DNA of 64,000 bases from Acinetobacter sp. ANC 4173. Lineage in GTDB: Bacteria > Pseudomonadota > Gammaproteobacteria > Pseudomonadales > Moraxellaceae. Location: positions 1 to 64,000 of the forward strand of contig NZ_SJOF01000012.1 in the NCBI RefSeq assembly GCF_004331255.1, in the 5' to 3' direction. How positions within the stretch are numbered: the stretch's first letter is position 1; every line of letters begins with the position of its first letter. This document shows positions 19,219 through 30,200 of this stretch, in pieces. The notes under the pieces were generated by a model that was given only the letters and a program-made list of their open reading frames with translations, was not told the origin of the DNA and did no database searches. A program made the position numbers and the translations under genes.

Positions 19219-20100
19219 TTAAATTGTTAATTCTAAAAAAATTCCCATAAAAATTACTAATCCTACCCAACGATTGTGACGGAATGCCCAAAAACAAATC
19301 TGAGGATCACGATCTTTGGTTTTAACTGCTTGATAAATAAAATCACCAGCAACTAAAACTAATGCAAGCACGCCAAATGGCATCAATAATTGTTCTAGAA
19401 ATAAAGCAGTCGCAATTAAAATCAGACTTAATATCTGCAACGCACCAATAATTTGAATATCGTAACGTCCAAATAAAATCGCGGTTGATTTCACCCCAAT
19501 TTTTAAATCATATTCCCGGTCAGTAATGGCATATTGCGTATCATAGGCAACCGTCCAAGCTAAATTACCAAAATATAATAACCAACAGGTTAATCCCAAA
19601 GATTCACCCACTGCAGTATAGGCCATAGGAATAGACCACGAAAATGCAGCTCCCAAAAATACCTGTGGCAGATGGGTATAACGCTTCATAAAAGGATAGA
19701 TAAAAGCCAGAAATAATGCACCGAATGAACAATAAAAAGTTTCTATCGGTAAAAAAAACAGCATACAGGCACTGGCAAAAACCAGGATTAAAAAAACATA
19801 AACCGCTTCTTTTGCACTAATCACCCCTGTTGCCAAAGGCCTATTTTTGGTTCGCTCTACATGAGCATCGACTTTGCGATCTGCGAAATCATTAATCGCA
19901 CAACCTGCAGCACGCATAAAAATAGTGCCCAAAATCATTGGAATTAAAATTCCTAAACTTGGCATGCCTTTATTCGCAATCCATAAAGCCCACATGGTTG
20001 GCCAAAAGACCAATTCGGTACCTATGGGTTTATCAAAACGACATAAATAATAATAAGCTTCTAAGCGTTCACGCCAAGTAATATGTTGCACCGTAGCCAT
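19219..20100 (-). CDS. ubiA: 4-hydroxybenzoate polyprenyltransferase
   Basis: A 293-residue integral membrane prenyltransferase of ubiquinone synthesis, attaching the polyprenyl tail to 4-hydroxybenzoate. Both aspartate-rich motifs are present: NDFADRKVDAHVERTKNRPL (about 76-95) and DTQYAITDREYDLKIG (about 194-209), with about eight helices. It lies 18 bp after ubiC, so the two steps are co-transcribed. Confidence 0.95.
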   Translation of the reverse strand: MATVQHITWRERLEAYYYLCRFDKPIGTELVFWPTMWALWIANKGMPSLGILIPMILGTIFMRAAGCAINDFADRKVDAHVERTKNRPLATGVISAKEAVYVFLILVFASACMLFFLPIETFYCSFGALFLAFIYPFMKRYTHLPQVFLGAAFSWSIPMAYTAVGESLGLTCWLLYFGNLAWTVAYDTQYAITDREYDLKIGVKSTAILFGRYDIQIIGALQILSLILIATALFLEQLLMPFGVLALVLVAGDFIYQAVKTKDRDPQICFWAFRHNRWVGLVIFMGIFLELTI

Positions 20101-20118
20101 GAAAATCCTTTAACAATT

Positions 20119-20589
20119 TCATAATTTGGTTTTGCGTAGATACTGCTCGAATGCAGGTAAGAACGTTTCTTGCACAATAAATTTACAACCGTGCCAAGTA
20201 TAACAACTTTGGCGTGTCCAACCATCTTCTAACCAAATCACACGGCGTTCACAGGCTGGATTGGTACGCTGGAACAAAAACCAGCCTATAGGTTTTGTGC
20301 CAATATGTTTAAAAAGCCGTGCTCGACCTTGCAAACTTAGAATCGGAAAAATGCTTTTCGCTTTAACCCAAGGCTGCGTATCATTGCCGTATAAAAAACT
20401 TTCTCTAACCCATGAGGTATGCTGATGTGACATTCTCATCCATTTCGCATCAATAAAATGCAGGCGCTGAAAATGTTCTTTAATAGGTTGTACCCTAAAT
20501 TTTCCACCCGCCAAATCCGTGAGCTGCTGCGTCAATGAACCTGAAGCATACAACCATGTTTTCAGTTCAGTTGGAATCTGCTGCTGCAT
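20119..20589 (-). CDS. ubiC: Chorismate pyruvate-lyase
   Basis: A 156-residue cytoplasmic enzyme converting chorismate to 4-hydroxybenzoate and pyruvate, the first committed step of ubiquinone synthesis. Features are the SWVRESFLYG segment (conserved VRE), PWVKAKSIFP and GTKPIGWFLF, matching the UbiC fold. Divergence from Escherichia coli UbiC is substantial but context (ubiC-ubiA) agrees. A Glu near the C-terminus (VQETFLPAF) corresponds to the active-site Glu of the family. Confidence 0.9.
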   Translation of the reverse strand: MQQQIPTELKTWLYASGSLTQQLTDLAGGKFRVQPIKEHFQRLHFIDAKWMRMSHQHTSWVRESFLYGNDTQPWVKAKSIFPILSLQGRARLFKHIGTKPIGWFLFQRTNPACERRVIWLEDGWTRQSCYTWHGCKFIVQETFLPAFEQYLRKTKL

Positions 20590-20677
20590 AACCTTACCTG
20601 TTTAATTGATCTACTTTACGTTCAAACCCTTTTAGAGTTTATAAAGAATGTTATTGATTCAATTTAAAGATCAATTA

Positions 20678-20953
20678 TTAACAATTATCTGTTTTTGCAA
20701 TGACTTCAAACTTTCCTTGTGGCGTTTTCACCAATATGAACCCTTCAGCACTCAGAAAAAAACTTTGGGGATAATCATAATCGAGTGCCAATTCTGGGCT
20801 TTTCAGGGCAACAAACTCTGCCTGTTTATAACCTTCTGGCGTACGCCCAACTTCAATATAGGTCACCATTGAAAAATTCAGTTTAAAACCTTTGTCATGG
20901 TCTTTGGGATCAATCCACGGATAAAAACTGGTATGTTTCTTACGTTGTGCCAT
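20678..20953 (-). CDS. Hypothetical protein, 91 aa
   Basis: A small soluble protein of unknown family (MAQRKKHTSFYPWIDPKDHD at the start), rich in aromatic residues, with no signal or membrane segment. It starts at the ATG at 20953 and lies between glnA and ubiC, 88 bp upstream of ubiC on the same strand. Function cannot be assigned. Confidence 0.6.
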   Translation of the reverse strand: MAQRKKHTSFYPWIDPKDHDKGFKLNFSMVTYIEVGRTPEGYKQAEFVALKSPELALDYDYPQSFFLSAEGFILVKTPQGKFEVIAKTDNC

Positions 20954-20991
20954 AAAGCTGATCTATTTTTTAAATAAAACAGATAATACAA

Positions 20992-21020
20992 AAAAAACCC
21001 GCGACGAGCGCGGGTTTTTT
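20992..21020 (-). terminator. Terminator after glnA
   Basis: A perfect 12-bp stem AAAAAACCCGCG / CGCGGGTTTTTT with a 5-nt loop, 22 bp beyond the glnA stop. Confidence 0.92.
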
Positions 21021-21041
21021 ACAGTGGAATTCAGTTCAGAA

Positions 21042-22457
21042 TTACAAGCTGTAGTACATATCGAATTCAACTGGGTGAGTTGTCGTATTTAAACGACGAA
21101 CTTCTTCAGTTTTAAGTTCGATGTACGCATCAAGCATTTCTTTAGTGAATACGCCACCTTTCAATAAGAATTCGTTATCCGCTTGAAGTGCTTCAAGGGC
21201 CATATCTAGGCTATGAGCAACTGTAGGGATTTTTGCTTCTTCTTCTGGAGGAAGGTCATACAAGTTCTTGTCAGCAGCTTCACCTGGGTGAATCTTGTTT
21301 TGAATACCGTCGATACCCGCCATGAGCAATGCTGCGAAACCTAAGTACGGGTTCATCATTGGATCTGGGAAACGTGCTTCAATACGCTTGCCTTTAGGGC
21401 TAGAAACATAAGGAATACGGATAGAAGCAGAACGGTTACGTGCTGAGTAAGCCAACATAATCGGAGCTTCGAAGTGTGGAACTAAACGCTTGTACGAGTT
21501 TGTAGAAGGGTTTGTAATTGCGTTCAATGCACGAGCATGCTTGATCACACCACCGATGAAGTAAAGCGCCATTTCTGAAAGACCAGCGTATTCATCACCA
21601 GCAAACAAGTTCTTGCCATCTTTAGAGATTGACATGTGAACGTGCATACCAGAACCGTTATCGCCAACCATTGGCTTAGGCATGAAAGTTGCAGTTTTTG
21701 CATATTGGTGCGCAACGTTCCAAACAGCATATTTAAACTGTTGTACTTCGTCCGCTTTACGAACCATGGTGTTGAAGCTCACACCAATTTCTAATTGGCA
21801 AGATGCAACTTCGTGGTGATGTACTTCTACACGACCTGGGCCCATGATGTCTTCAATTTTTGCACACATTTCTGCACGCATGTCGTGTGAAGAATCAACT
21901 GGAGGAACTGGGAAGTAACCACCTTTAACACGTGGACGGTGACCAGAGTTTCCGCCTTCGTAGTCTTTGTTTGTTGACCAAGCAGCTTCTTCAGCGATTA
22001 ATGTATGGCGCGCGCCAGACATATCGATTTCCCACTTCACTTCGTCAAATACAAAAAATTCTGGTTCTGGACCAAAGAATGCAGTATCACCAATACCTGT
22101 AGATTTTAGGTATTCTTCTGCACGGCGAGCAATAGAACGTGGGTCACGGTCATAACCTTGACCAGTTGATGGCTCGATGACATCACAAGTAACAACTACT
22201 GTAGGCTCAGCGAAGAACGGGTCGATAAAACCAGTTGCAGCATCTGGGCGTAAAATCATGTCAGACGCTTCGATACCTTTCCAACCAGCAATTGAAGAAC
22301 CGTCAAACATTTTACCGTCTTCAAAAGTATCTTCATCAATTGTATCTGCTGGGTAAGTTACGTGCTGTTCCTTACCTTTAGTATCAGTAAAGCGGAAATC
22401 GACCCATTTTGCGCCACTTTCTTGGATGAGTTGAAGGACCTTGTTCGCCATGCTCAT
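21042..22457 (-). CDS. glnA: Glutamine synthetase, type I
   Basis: A 471-residue GSI-beta type enzyme making glutamine from glutamate, ammonia and ATP; it forms a dodecamer in the cytoplasm. Seen are [21 protein letters not shown] N-terminus, [38 protein letters not shown], and the adenylylation loop NLYDLPPEE with Y400, so it is controlled by adenylylation. Two ATGs lie 6 bp apart (22457 and 22451); either may be used, GGAG being 4 or 10 nt upstream. A sigma-54 promoter and NtrC-like boxes precede it. Confidence 0.97.
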   Translation of the reverse strand: MSMANKVLQLIQESGAKWVDFRFTDTKGKEQHVTYPADTIDEDTFEDGKMFDGSSIAGWKGIEASDMILRPDAATGFIDPFFAEPTVVVTCDVIEPSTGQGYDRDPRSIARRAEEYLKSTGIGDTAFFGPEPEFFVFDEVKWEIDMSGARHTLIAEEAAWSTNKDYEGGNSGHRPRVKGGYFPVPPVDSSHDMRAEMCAKIEDIMGPGRVEVHHHEVASCQLEIGVSFNTMVRKADEVQQFKYAVWNVAHQYAKTATFMPKPMVGDNGSGMHVHMSISKDGKNLFAGDEYAGLSEMALYFIGGVIKHARALNAITNPSTNSYKRLVPHFEAPIMLAYSARNRSASIRIPYVSSPKGKRIEARFPDPMMNPYLGFAALLMAGIDGIQNKIHPGEAADKNLYDLPPEEEAKIPTVAHSLDMALEALQADNEFLLKGGVFTKEMLDAYIELKTEEVRRLNTTTHPVEFDMYYSL

Positions 22458-22517
22458 TTTGCTCCGATGATTTTTTGTTGCACCTGTGGAGTGCGTGTTA
22501 GTAGTTGGCAGTTATAA

Positions 22518-22534
22518 AGCAATTCTCATACCAA
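22518..22534 (-). promoter_or_regulatory. Sigma-54 (RpoN) promoter of glnA
   Basis: The minus strand reads TTGGTATGAGAATTGCT, with GG and GC exactly 10 bp apart, against the consensus TGGCACG-N4-TTGC. It lies about 60 bp upstream of the glnA start, the expected place for a nitrogen-regulated promoter. Confidence 0.75.
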
Positions 22535-22629
22535 CTTTTAAAAAACAAAGCTAAAACATTGAATTATTTATCAGAATACAAGATTTATAAACTTTGCTTC
22601 CACCCTATTATACTGTTTGAAAAATGAAA

Positions 22630-22738
22630 TGCACCATATTCAATCATTTTCATTATTAAGAAATTAACCAAACCACAAAAGGAACCAAAATAGTGCATTT
22701 AAATACAAATGACATAATCCAGTGCATTTTTTAGCGCA
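22630..22738 (-). promoter_or_regulatory. NtrC-like enhancer boxes upstream of glnA
   Basis: Three TGCAC-containing elements lie 100-220 bp upstream of the sigma-54 promoter. The best (22681-22697, minus strand TGCACTATTTTGGTTCC) has two mismatches to the NtrC palindrome TGCACTA-N3-TGGTGCA. The others are half-sites: TGCACCATATT at 22630 and TGCGCTA-N5-TGCACT at 22721-22738. Spacing and position suit NtrC enhancers. Confidence 0.6.
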
Positions 22739-22739
22739 T

Positions 22740-23248
22740 TTTTTAACACTTATGTCTTTTTTATTTATCAACCACAGATTTTTTCATCAGAAATGCTTAT
22801 AAAAAATATAAAACGCTATCAATGTAACAATAAAAACTCATGCTTTTGAGCTTATCGAGCAGTACACATCATTCATCCGACCATTTAAAACTGCGCTTAT
22901 ATCTCAAAAGATGCACCACTTTATTGCTACTCAGGACTCCCCTTGCTCGGACTCACTAGGTGCACCAAAAATCCCCCAACCTCATTAGAGATAGAGAACA
23001 TGCTTAATCTCTAGTAAAAATCAGTCACGTTTTATAGGCAGTTTCTATTTTTTGATCAACAATCTAACAAACTGTGATCAATTCAGATCTATATAACTAC
23101 AACACTCTCCTAACATACTTTGCCGTTATCAAAAAAGGATCCTTTTAATATTTAAGTCAACAACAAATTAATACTGCGTTCTTCATCTAACCCCACTTAA
23201 TACCTCGTGAGAAGATAAAAATATAGGCAGGTTAACCAGAGGTAGAAT
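22740..23248. other. Non-coding region upstream of the pseudogene
   Basis: About 500 AT-rich bases between the glnA enhancer boxes and the decayed gene. I see no intact ORF, RNA gene or insertion sequence end, only short irregular inverted repeats. Confidence 0.4.
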
Positions 23249-24044
23249 ATGAAAAAAGTTTGTTTTTAGGGTTTTGTTCTCTATTTGCTGCAATCAGCCA
23301 GATCCATGCTGCCGATACTGCTGATTTAGCAAAATAACGTTCTAATCCAGTAGCCAATATGGTTGGCGTACCTTTTCAGTTAAATCATGATGAGAATATT
23401 GGTGCCGATGAGAATATTGAACGCTACCAACTCAATATTCAGCCTGCCATTCCAATCAGTTTAAATGAGGTTTGGAATCTAATTTCACGTGCTGGTCTTC
23501 TCGTGGTTTATCAAACTTATGGTGATCGCGCTATATGATGACTGGAGCACTGGGGATATCGTTCAAAGCCTATTCTTCTCTCCAGCTGAATCTGGTCTAT
23601 GTAGAATTATTGGAGGTATTGAACCTGCAATGTTATTACCAAGCGCGTCTGAAAAAATCTTAGGTGCGGGATCAATGGGGGACTCGGACCAATCGCGGTT
23701 GTACTTAAACAAATAAATGGTTGGACCTTTGGGGCGTTGGCCAATCCTATCTGGGTGGTCGAACATAAGGACTATATGAAGGTGGCAGCAGTACATTCTT
23801 ACAACCTTTCGTCAGTGATACCTATCCAAGCAGTTTGACCATTGCACTCAATAGTGAAGCCACTTACGACTGGAAGAGTGAGGATGCAACCGTACCAATC
23901 AATTTAATGGCAACAAAAATTGTGAACTTAAATGGGCAGTTGATCAATGTTGTTAATGGTGTGCGTTACTGGACGGATGATACGACGGGGAGTGCCAAAG
24001 AATGGGGTGTCCCCTTAATTGCAGCTTTCATTTTCCCGAAATAA
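23249..24044 (+). pseudogene. Degenerate outer-membrane transporter-type protein (often annotated neuromedin U)
   Basis: Pieces of one protein are spread over different frames: MKKVCF then a stop (23249), a signal-peptide-like stretch ending IHAADTADLAK, NPVANMVGVPFQLNHDEN, ERYQLNIQPAIPISLNEVWNLISRAG, GDIVQSLFFSPAES, GGIEPAMLLPSASEKILG, GPIAVVLKQINGWTFGALANPIW, and the intact end AFIFPK (23835-24044). Order and wording match the family of about 270-residue putative transporters with NPVANMISVPFQ, LNIQPVIPF and a terminal FLFPK. At least two nonsense codons and three or more frame changes make it non-functional. Confidence 0.8.
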
Positions 24045-24098
24045 TTTTGCATAACAATTGCTGATAAACTGAATAGAATCTGCTGACATCTCCCATTT

Positions 24099-24986
24099 TT
24101 ACGACCTAGTCCGTGTAGACCACCAACATAAAAATGAACCTAAAGTGACCAAAGTAGCACCTTGCCAAAATGACCATGACAGCTCTAAATCAAGCAACAG
24201 CATAGCAATCAATGAGGAAATAATCGGTGTGAAATAAGATGCGGCTGTCAGTAATTGAATATTGCCATGCAAGATTCCAATGTTCCAAGCTGCATAACCC
24301 AATCCAAATGCAGTAGCACTAACAGCCAAATAAATAAAACTTTGCACGTGAAGATCAGGGATTTCAAAATCACCTATCCAAAGATATTTAAGCCATAATG
24401 CAAAAGCTGTTAAACAAAAAAATAGAGCAATTGCATTCTGACCATTGCCAATTTTCTTCGTGAGGATGCAATACGCTGCCCAAATAAAAGCTCCAAAAAA
24501 TGCTAAAGCATAGCTGATGGGGTTAAGCGTAATATTCTGTATAATCTGGTTTACACTAAACTCGCCACTTCCAATTTGAACTTGAATAATGCCAAATAAA
24601 GTCAGTAGCATTCCCACAATCACTAAAGGATGGAACTTTTGCTCTTTGGTTAAAATTAAAAGCAATACTGTCAAGCTTGGCCACAAATAATTCAGAATAC
24701 TCACTTCAACGGCTTGTTGATTGTTTTGAGCAAATGCTAAAGAAAGTGATAGGCATAACTCATAAGCCACAAACAAAATAGAGCCAAGAATCAGATAAGA
24801 TTTAGGGAATAAATGCAGTTTTGGTGGTTTAAATAAGATCAGTAAAATAATAGAACTTAAGCTGTAAATTAAACAGACACCCAAAATTGGACCAAATCCA
24901 TCCGTGACTTGTCTTAATAACCCGACAATGGAAGCCCAGAACAAAATGGCACACAGCCCAATCGTAGTGGCGAAACGATGTGACAT
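24099..24986 (-). CDS. yddG: DMT-family exporter, YddG-like (aromatic amino acids)
   Basis: A 295-residue EamA/DMT transporter with ten predicted helices. Blocks such as GPILGVCLIYSLSS, VEVSILNYLWPSLTVLL, NPISYALAFFGAFIWAAYC and GYAAWNIGILHGNIQ match Escherichia coli YddG, which exports aromatic amino acids and paraquat. The frame extends upstream to a TTG at 25028, but the ATG at 24986 has GGAG just before it and gives the proper N-terminus. Substrate is inferred from resemblance. Confidence 0.82.
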   Translation of the reverse strand: MSHRFATTIGLCAILFWASIVGLLRQVTDGFGPILGVCLIYSLSSIILLILFKPPKLHLFPKSYLILGSILFVAYELCLSLSLAFAQNNQQAVEVSILNYLWPSLTVLLLILTKEQKFHPLVIVGMLLTLFGIIQVQIGSGEFSVNQIIQNITLNPISYALAFFGAFIWAAYCILTKKIGNGQNAIALFFCLTAFALWLKYLWIGDFEIPDLHVQSFIYLAVSATAFGLGYAAWNIGILHGNIQLLTAASYFTPIISSLIAMLLLDLELSWSFWQGATLVTLGSFLCWWSTRTRS

Positions 24987-25234
24987 AATCTCCGACTTAA
25001 CCCTATAAAGTTCATGTGAATGTAGCAATAGTCAGATGATGCGACAAGGTATTTATGACCAAGACTCACCAATATCATTTAATCAAAGCCCTACCCCAAT
25101 CGGACAGATCATACTAGACACGCAGTTTAAAATTACATGCTTTGCATTATCCTCGCTTACTCCAAAGAGATGTCATACCATCACTGCTTATATGACAGCA
25201 AATCATCATGAACTATCAATATTTACTTGATTGT

Positions 25235-25501
25235 TTAATTCGCACCTTGCACCAAATTCTGCTTGGGTAATAACTTGCAACCACAAGATAAAGCATCGTT
25301 GACCCGTGCAACGGCTTTGCCCATGACCAACATATGCATATTCCCTGACACAATAGTCGCGACCACTTTATGTAAAGGGCAAGTTGCTTTATCTCCGATA
25401 CAAGCAACAGCAATTCCCTCGACCAAGAAACTAGAATTGCCAGAAATGACTTTTCCGCCACCTGTTGTTGGACATCCAACTGTTATATAAGGCATCGCCA
25501 T
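25235..25501 (-). CDS. PAAR-domain protein (T6SS spike tip)
   Basis: An 88-residue stand-alone PAAR protein (MAMPYITVGCPTTGGGKVIS at the start, then a PLHKVVATIVSGN core and VARVNDALSCGCKL end). PAAR proteins cap the VgrG spike, with a zinc ion held by His/Cys residues; candidates here are the C/H residues in TCPLH, GNMH and SCGC. An in-frame TTG at 25522 exists, but the ATG at 25501 with AAGGGG upstream is preferred. It has no toxin extension. It closes the leftward T6SS operon, 21 bp after tagN. Confidence 0.85.
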   Translation of the reverse strand: MAMPYITVGCPTTGGGKVISGNSSFLVEGIAVACIGDKATCPLHKVVATIVSGNMHMLVMGKAVARVNDALSCGCKLLPKQNLVQGAN

Positions 25502-25522
25502 AGCCTGTCCCCTTATAGCCAA

Positions 25523-26287
25523 TTACAATACTTCAAACTCAATTCTGCGATTTTTTTTACGCCCTTCAATGGAAGCATTATCCGCGACAGGTTTCTCTGA
25601 ACCCAATCCAGCAGTACTTAAACGTCCTGCAATAATTTCTTTTTGAATCAAGTACATTTTAACGGCTTCTGCACGAGCCAAGCTCAATGCCACATTCTTT
25701 TTAGCATCACCTGAACTGTCAGTATGACCAATAATTTTGACGTTCTTATCACGTACTTTATTTAATGCCACAGCCATCTCATCCAGAATTTTTGTTCCTG
25801 TAGCAGTTAAAATTGCACTCCCTGATTCAAATTCAACAATTCGGTCTTTCAAGGCATCATCTACGATTTTTTGTTCGGATTGATTAATCGAAAAACTCGT
25901 ATTTACCCGATAAGGTGGTAGTACAAGGGATTGGAACATAGATGTAACTGGTTGAATTTCTGTTGGATTCATCAATTTTCCTGTTAATTCAACTTGTGTT
26001 CCTTTTACGGTTAACTTACCAGCTGTGATTTTTTTTAAATCCGTAGTAATCACCCGTGCCACAGTATCATCCCAATTTTGCGGTGTGGCGACAGGTCTTA
26101 TCTGGATTTTATCAATAACCTGATCCTGCCCGTAAACAGCATACAATTTCTGTAAAATTGCCTGTTTACTGGTTTGATTAGCAACCACACCTTCAACAAT
26201 AACAGGCTGCGCATAAAGTAATGCACTAGACAAAAACCCACATGCCAAGATGATATTTTTGCAAATCATTCTATTTTTAAGATTCAT
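25523..26287 (-). CDS. tagN: OmpA-family peptidoglycan-binding protein of the T6SS (TagN)
   Basis: A 254-residue exported protein: signal peptide (about 1-27, ending ALLYAQP), a BON-like region (about 28-120), and a C-terminal OmpA domain (about 140-254) with the peptidoglycan-binding block IIGHTDSSGDAKKNVALSLARAEAV and RKKNRRIEFEVL. It could tether the T6SS to the cell wall. The apparent longer start at 26302 is a GTG inside tagF; the ATG at 26287 avoids the overlap. TssL here has no OmpA-type domain, so TagN may supply wall anchoring. Confidence 0.85.
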   Translation of the reverse strand: MNLKNRMICKNIILACGFLSSALLYAQPVIVEGVVANQTSKQAILQKLYAVYGQDQVIDKIQIRPVATPQNWDDTVARVITTDLKKITAGKLTVKGTQVELTGKLMNPTEIQPVTSMFQSLVLPPYRVNTSFSINQSEQKIVDDALKDRIVEFESGSAILTATGTKILDEMAVALNKVRDKNVKIIGHTDSSGDAKKNVALSLARAEAVKMYLIQKEIIAGRLSTAGLGSEKPVADNASIEGRKKNRRIEFEVL

Positions 26288-26294
26288 TTTTATA

Positions 26295-27254
26295 TTAGCC
26301 ACGAATAAATGTTTGTTTAAAAAATTTAATACCTTGATTGAGGCTCAATTGCCGTTCACACAAAGCTTGTTCCAATACAGCTAAACCTGCATTTTGTTCT
26401 AAATAGCTGTCTATCCATTCTGCATGAATCAGCGAAACCCAGCGTTCAGTGGTAAAATTCTGCATAAAAATATCACTGAGTGCTGAAATATCAGCACCTT
26501 GAAAACCAAAAAGTAAAATAGGCTCTTCAGCATGAAGCAGTCCAATCAAGACCTCTGTATTTTGGCTGCCAATGAATAAATAAATTAAATTGACCCAGAA
26601 TGCCGCGATTTCATAACGATAACGTGCATTATGTATGGGTAGAATCAAGACTTTATTTAAATTGGCAACACCAAAACTAAGAATAGGCTGCAATAATAAT
26701 CCTAAGCCAATCATACTTTGAGCCAGCTGATAACTATTCATTTTCATTAAACTGGCAAATGAATACATGGTCTGATTGTCAAAGAAATCTAGACTGAGAT
26801 TAAGATTACAGTACAGCTTGTCACGACCAAAATTGGATAATTGTTCTAATAATTGATCGGGTTCCTGAATCGCTTGTAGCTTTTTATTGGTTTGAAATAA
26901 ATCAATTAACAAAGGTTTATACACAACTGGTGCATAAGACAAATTCTGTATTGGCTTAGGAACTTCAAGTAAATGGCACAACACCATTGGAAACTTTCGC
27001 CCCGAAGCATCTTCACTGGCTTCTAAGTTGGCAAGTAACAGCGGTGATTCCATTGGATTCGCAATGAAAAAGTCTAAGCTCGGTAAAGTTTGATATGCCT
27101 TTTCGAAATCAGGTTTTTGCATCGCCAACTCCAATGCTTCCGTCATCCAGCGATCAATCATTTGAATCACGTTAGACTGCCCCTTACTTTTTAAGAAGTC
27201 GCCACGTGCTGGACTCTTGCCAAAATAAAATGATGCCGTTTTACTTATTTGCAT
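26295..27254 (-). CDS. tagF: T6SS-associated protein TagF
   Basis: A 319-residue protein. The N-terminal part (about 5-150) is the TagF domain (DUF2094): [17 protein letters not shown] followed by [24 protein letters not shown] and [11 protein letters not shown]. In Pseudomonas TagF represses T6SS firing post-translationally, in concert with the PpkA/PppA threonine phosphorylation pathway. No Fha gene lies in this cluster. It is co-transcribed with tssM (34 bp upstream) and tagN. Confidence 0.88.
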   Translation of the reverse strand: MQISKTASFYFGKSPARGDFLKSKGQSNVIQMIDRWMTEALELAMQKPDFEKAYQTLPSLDFFIANPMESPLLLANLEASEDASGRKFPMVLCHLLEVPKPIQNLSYAPVVYKPLLIDLFQTNKKLQAIQEPDQLLEQLSNFGRDKLYCNLNLSLDFFDNQTMYSFASLMKMNSYQLAQSMIGLGLLLQPILSFGVANLNKVLILPIHNARYRYEIAAFWVNLIYLFIGSQNTEVLIGLLHAEEPILLFGFQGADISALSDIFMQNFTTERWVSLIHAEWIDSYLEQNAGLAVLEQALCERQLSLNQGIKFFKQTFIRG

Positions 27255-27288
27255 TGAGTCTCTCCCTCACTCCTTCTCAAGCGTCGTA

Positions 27289-30200
27289 TCATTGTGGTTT
27301 TACTCCTGATAAAACTTGTGAAGTAGACGTCAAATTTTGAGGTTCTGCTTTTATATTGACTTGAGTCGGTGCAACCTGTGCAGCAACAACCCGTACAGCT
27401 TTGTCCATAACCACTTTATCAACCAGTTGTAATCCTGCATAACCTCGACCAGCGCCAACATTACTGCCACTATTACCACTAATCAGGCGGAAATTTAGCT
27501 TCACAAAAAGTGATGGATCTTTCGGGCTTGACCAAGTCATTTCAAAACTACCGTTTTGTTGTTTTCTTTGTGCAGAATCAATCAGTCGGTTAATTCCATA
27601 TTCACCTGGTGCCTCAAAAATTGTATGGGTTTGCCCTGCCAAGTCGACGGCAGTAATTCTGACCCCAGGAATTGCACTTTGATTTGGCCAAATAAAATTC
27701 ACCCACTGCTGTATTCCATTTTCATACACCATTCTTTGACCATCAATATCGATGCTATAAGACAGCAATTGGGGATTCGGTAATGGATAGAATTGGAAAT
27801 TCGATTGACTCGCTGCAGCAGCTGGCGCTGTTTGATTTAAATCACCTGTCGCTACGCCATTCGCTGGCGCAACATAACTTTGAAAATTCATTACAAACTG
27901 CGGATTTAGACCAATACCTAAATCCTTCCATGTTTTGGATGACAGCATATATCCGCGACGAATGACCAAAGGATCAAGACTTTCTTTAACAAAACGAGCA
28001 ATACTGCCTGTTTCACCAAAAATCTGTGCAATTTCTGCACTGGTCGCTTGTATCGTCGCGCCCTGATTAAATGGGTATTTTTGCCCCAAGGTCTGACTAA
28101 AAGGTTGATAGGCCTGCATCACCCATAATTTATTCAGTTCATTTTGTGCAGGTGGCAATAACGCATTAAAAGCTTGGGTTAATGGGCTTACCAATAGACG
28201 TTGTAACACCTGCTGATCTGTCGCATTCAGCCCAACCATTAACTTTTCATCGACAATTTTCTGCGTGGTATTAAAGACTGAAGTTTGTTCATTAATGGTT
28301 TGTTTAACAACGGTTAACGCGCTTGGACCAATATCACCCGCATTTTTTAAATCATTAAACTTACTACGCACCTGAGAAAGATTGTTTAAATACTCATCCA
28401 AAAGTGACTGATTTTGCTGATCATCGCGCTTACGTACCAATTGGTAGAAAAATACAAACTCTTGGGATATTGGCCCTTGAGCCTGATTGATGGCTTTCTT
28501 CACAGCATCTTCGTTATTTTGTCTTAATACCGTACGCTTAAACCATGCGACAAAACCTGTTTGTGGTGCTGCCAACTCTGCTTGTACAACAGGGTTATCC
28601 CAACTGGTTTCCTTAGTCACACGTTCGATCAATATTCTGATTGGTGAGTTTTGCGGTTCACCTAAGATTTCGACAATACGAGCATCACTTTTAAAATCTG
28701 TTCCTTTCGCATAATGTACGGCATTCAGGAACTTTTTCCATTCTGCAATATATTCCTGCTTATACAGCTGCGTAAGTTGTTTTCGAATTTGATCTGGACT
28801 TCCAGTAAAAGTTAAATCATCCGACTGAGTCGTATTCAGCACCCAATCTTTTGTATCAGTCGGTTTATTTGCGGCATCTTCAATCGCTTGAGCAACGTAA
28901 TCATCCCACGCCTTATAAGTGAATACGCCGGGCAGCGCGTAGCCTCCCATTAATGTGGTCTTGTTACTTTCCCCGACAATCTGGCCAACAGTCAGTGCAG
29001 AAAAACGAACTGATGCCCGCATTTTAATTTCATTATAAACTCGGTCTCGTGCTGGCATACCACGCACTACAGCCACCATCACCTGACGAGTTTGATCCAC
29101 CAATTGGGTATCTGCTTCTAATACAGGGAACTGTTTTTGATTTGCTAAAGACATTGCATAAGTTAAGACTTGCTCTGCTTTTTGCGTCAACTCACTTTGC
29201 GGCATGGCTCCACGATTTGCCAATAACCAAGAACGCCAGAATTTTGTCACCTGATCACTGAGATGACTTGCATCCATATACTGTGGATTACTCAGCATGA
29301 TATACGCCTTTAAAGCATTATAAGCATCTTGAGGATTGGTATCAGACGGTTCGAAGTACTGTTGATTTTTATTGGCTGCCAATTGCTGAATTTGTACATT
29401 GACATGATTCGCCTTCAACGTTGCTTCATTGCTTTTAACCCTTTGCAAATATTGTTCGATATTCTGTTGCGAAGGTTCGAGTACAATCTGCCGAACACCT
29501 TTCAGATACTCACCTTGAAGCTTCTCACCTAATTCATCGCCTTGATATAAACCAAATGAAAATTTGAAAGGATGATCTTGATCAAAGGTATCTAATTGCT
29601 GCAATCGATTTTGTAGAATTAAAAGAGCTTCTAATTGTGTCGCCAAATCCGTTTCAGATGTTTTTTCCAACTGCTGGACTTTGTTAAGATCTGCTTGCAC
29701 ATCGAGAATCAATTGCTGGTTATTACGATAAGACCAAACCCATACGCCAAGTACCATAGCGACAGTCATCAGACCCACCATAAAGCCCAAGTAACGTTGG
29801 CGTTTACGCAAAGGGTTGATATGTTGCTTTACTAAATTCTTATCTTTCAAAATCACATTTGAAAATAAGCCTTTTAAGAAATAACCATGATTTTGTGCAT
29901 TGGGTTTTTTCGACGAATCTCCAGAATGCAGCAAGTTCAGATCAAATTCTTGTGCAATTTGCTCCGTCATCGGGCTTTCAATGATGCCCTCCTGTAATGC
30001 ACTGGTAAAATAGAAGCCACGAAATACAGGTTTAAATTGATAAGGATTGTCTTCAAACAATGCGGCAATAAAGGTCTTTACCGCTGGTTTTAATGTTTTA
30101 AACTCAAGCGGAAATGTCATTACCCCAGGTGAAATATTTTGTGCATGGCGACGACTTAAATGCGTGGTGCTCACGCTTTTTAAGCCATCAAACAGCGTAT

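Noticed and set aside
22740..23248. A tRNA or insertion-sequence remnant in the gap before the pseudogene
   Set aside because: Short repeats such as two GGACTC words are present, but no cloverleaf, terminal inverted repeats or transposase fragment can be made out.
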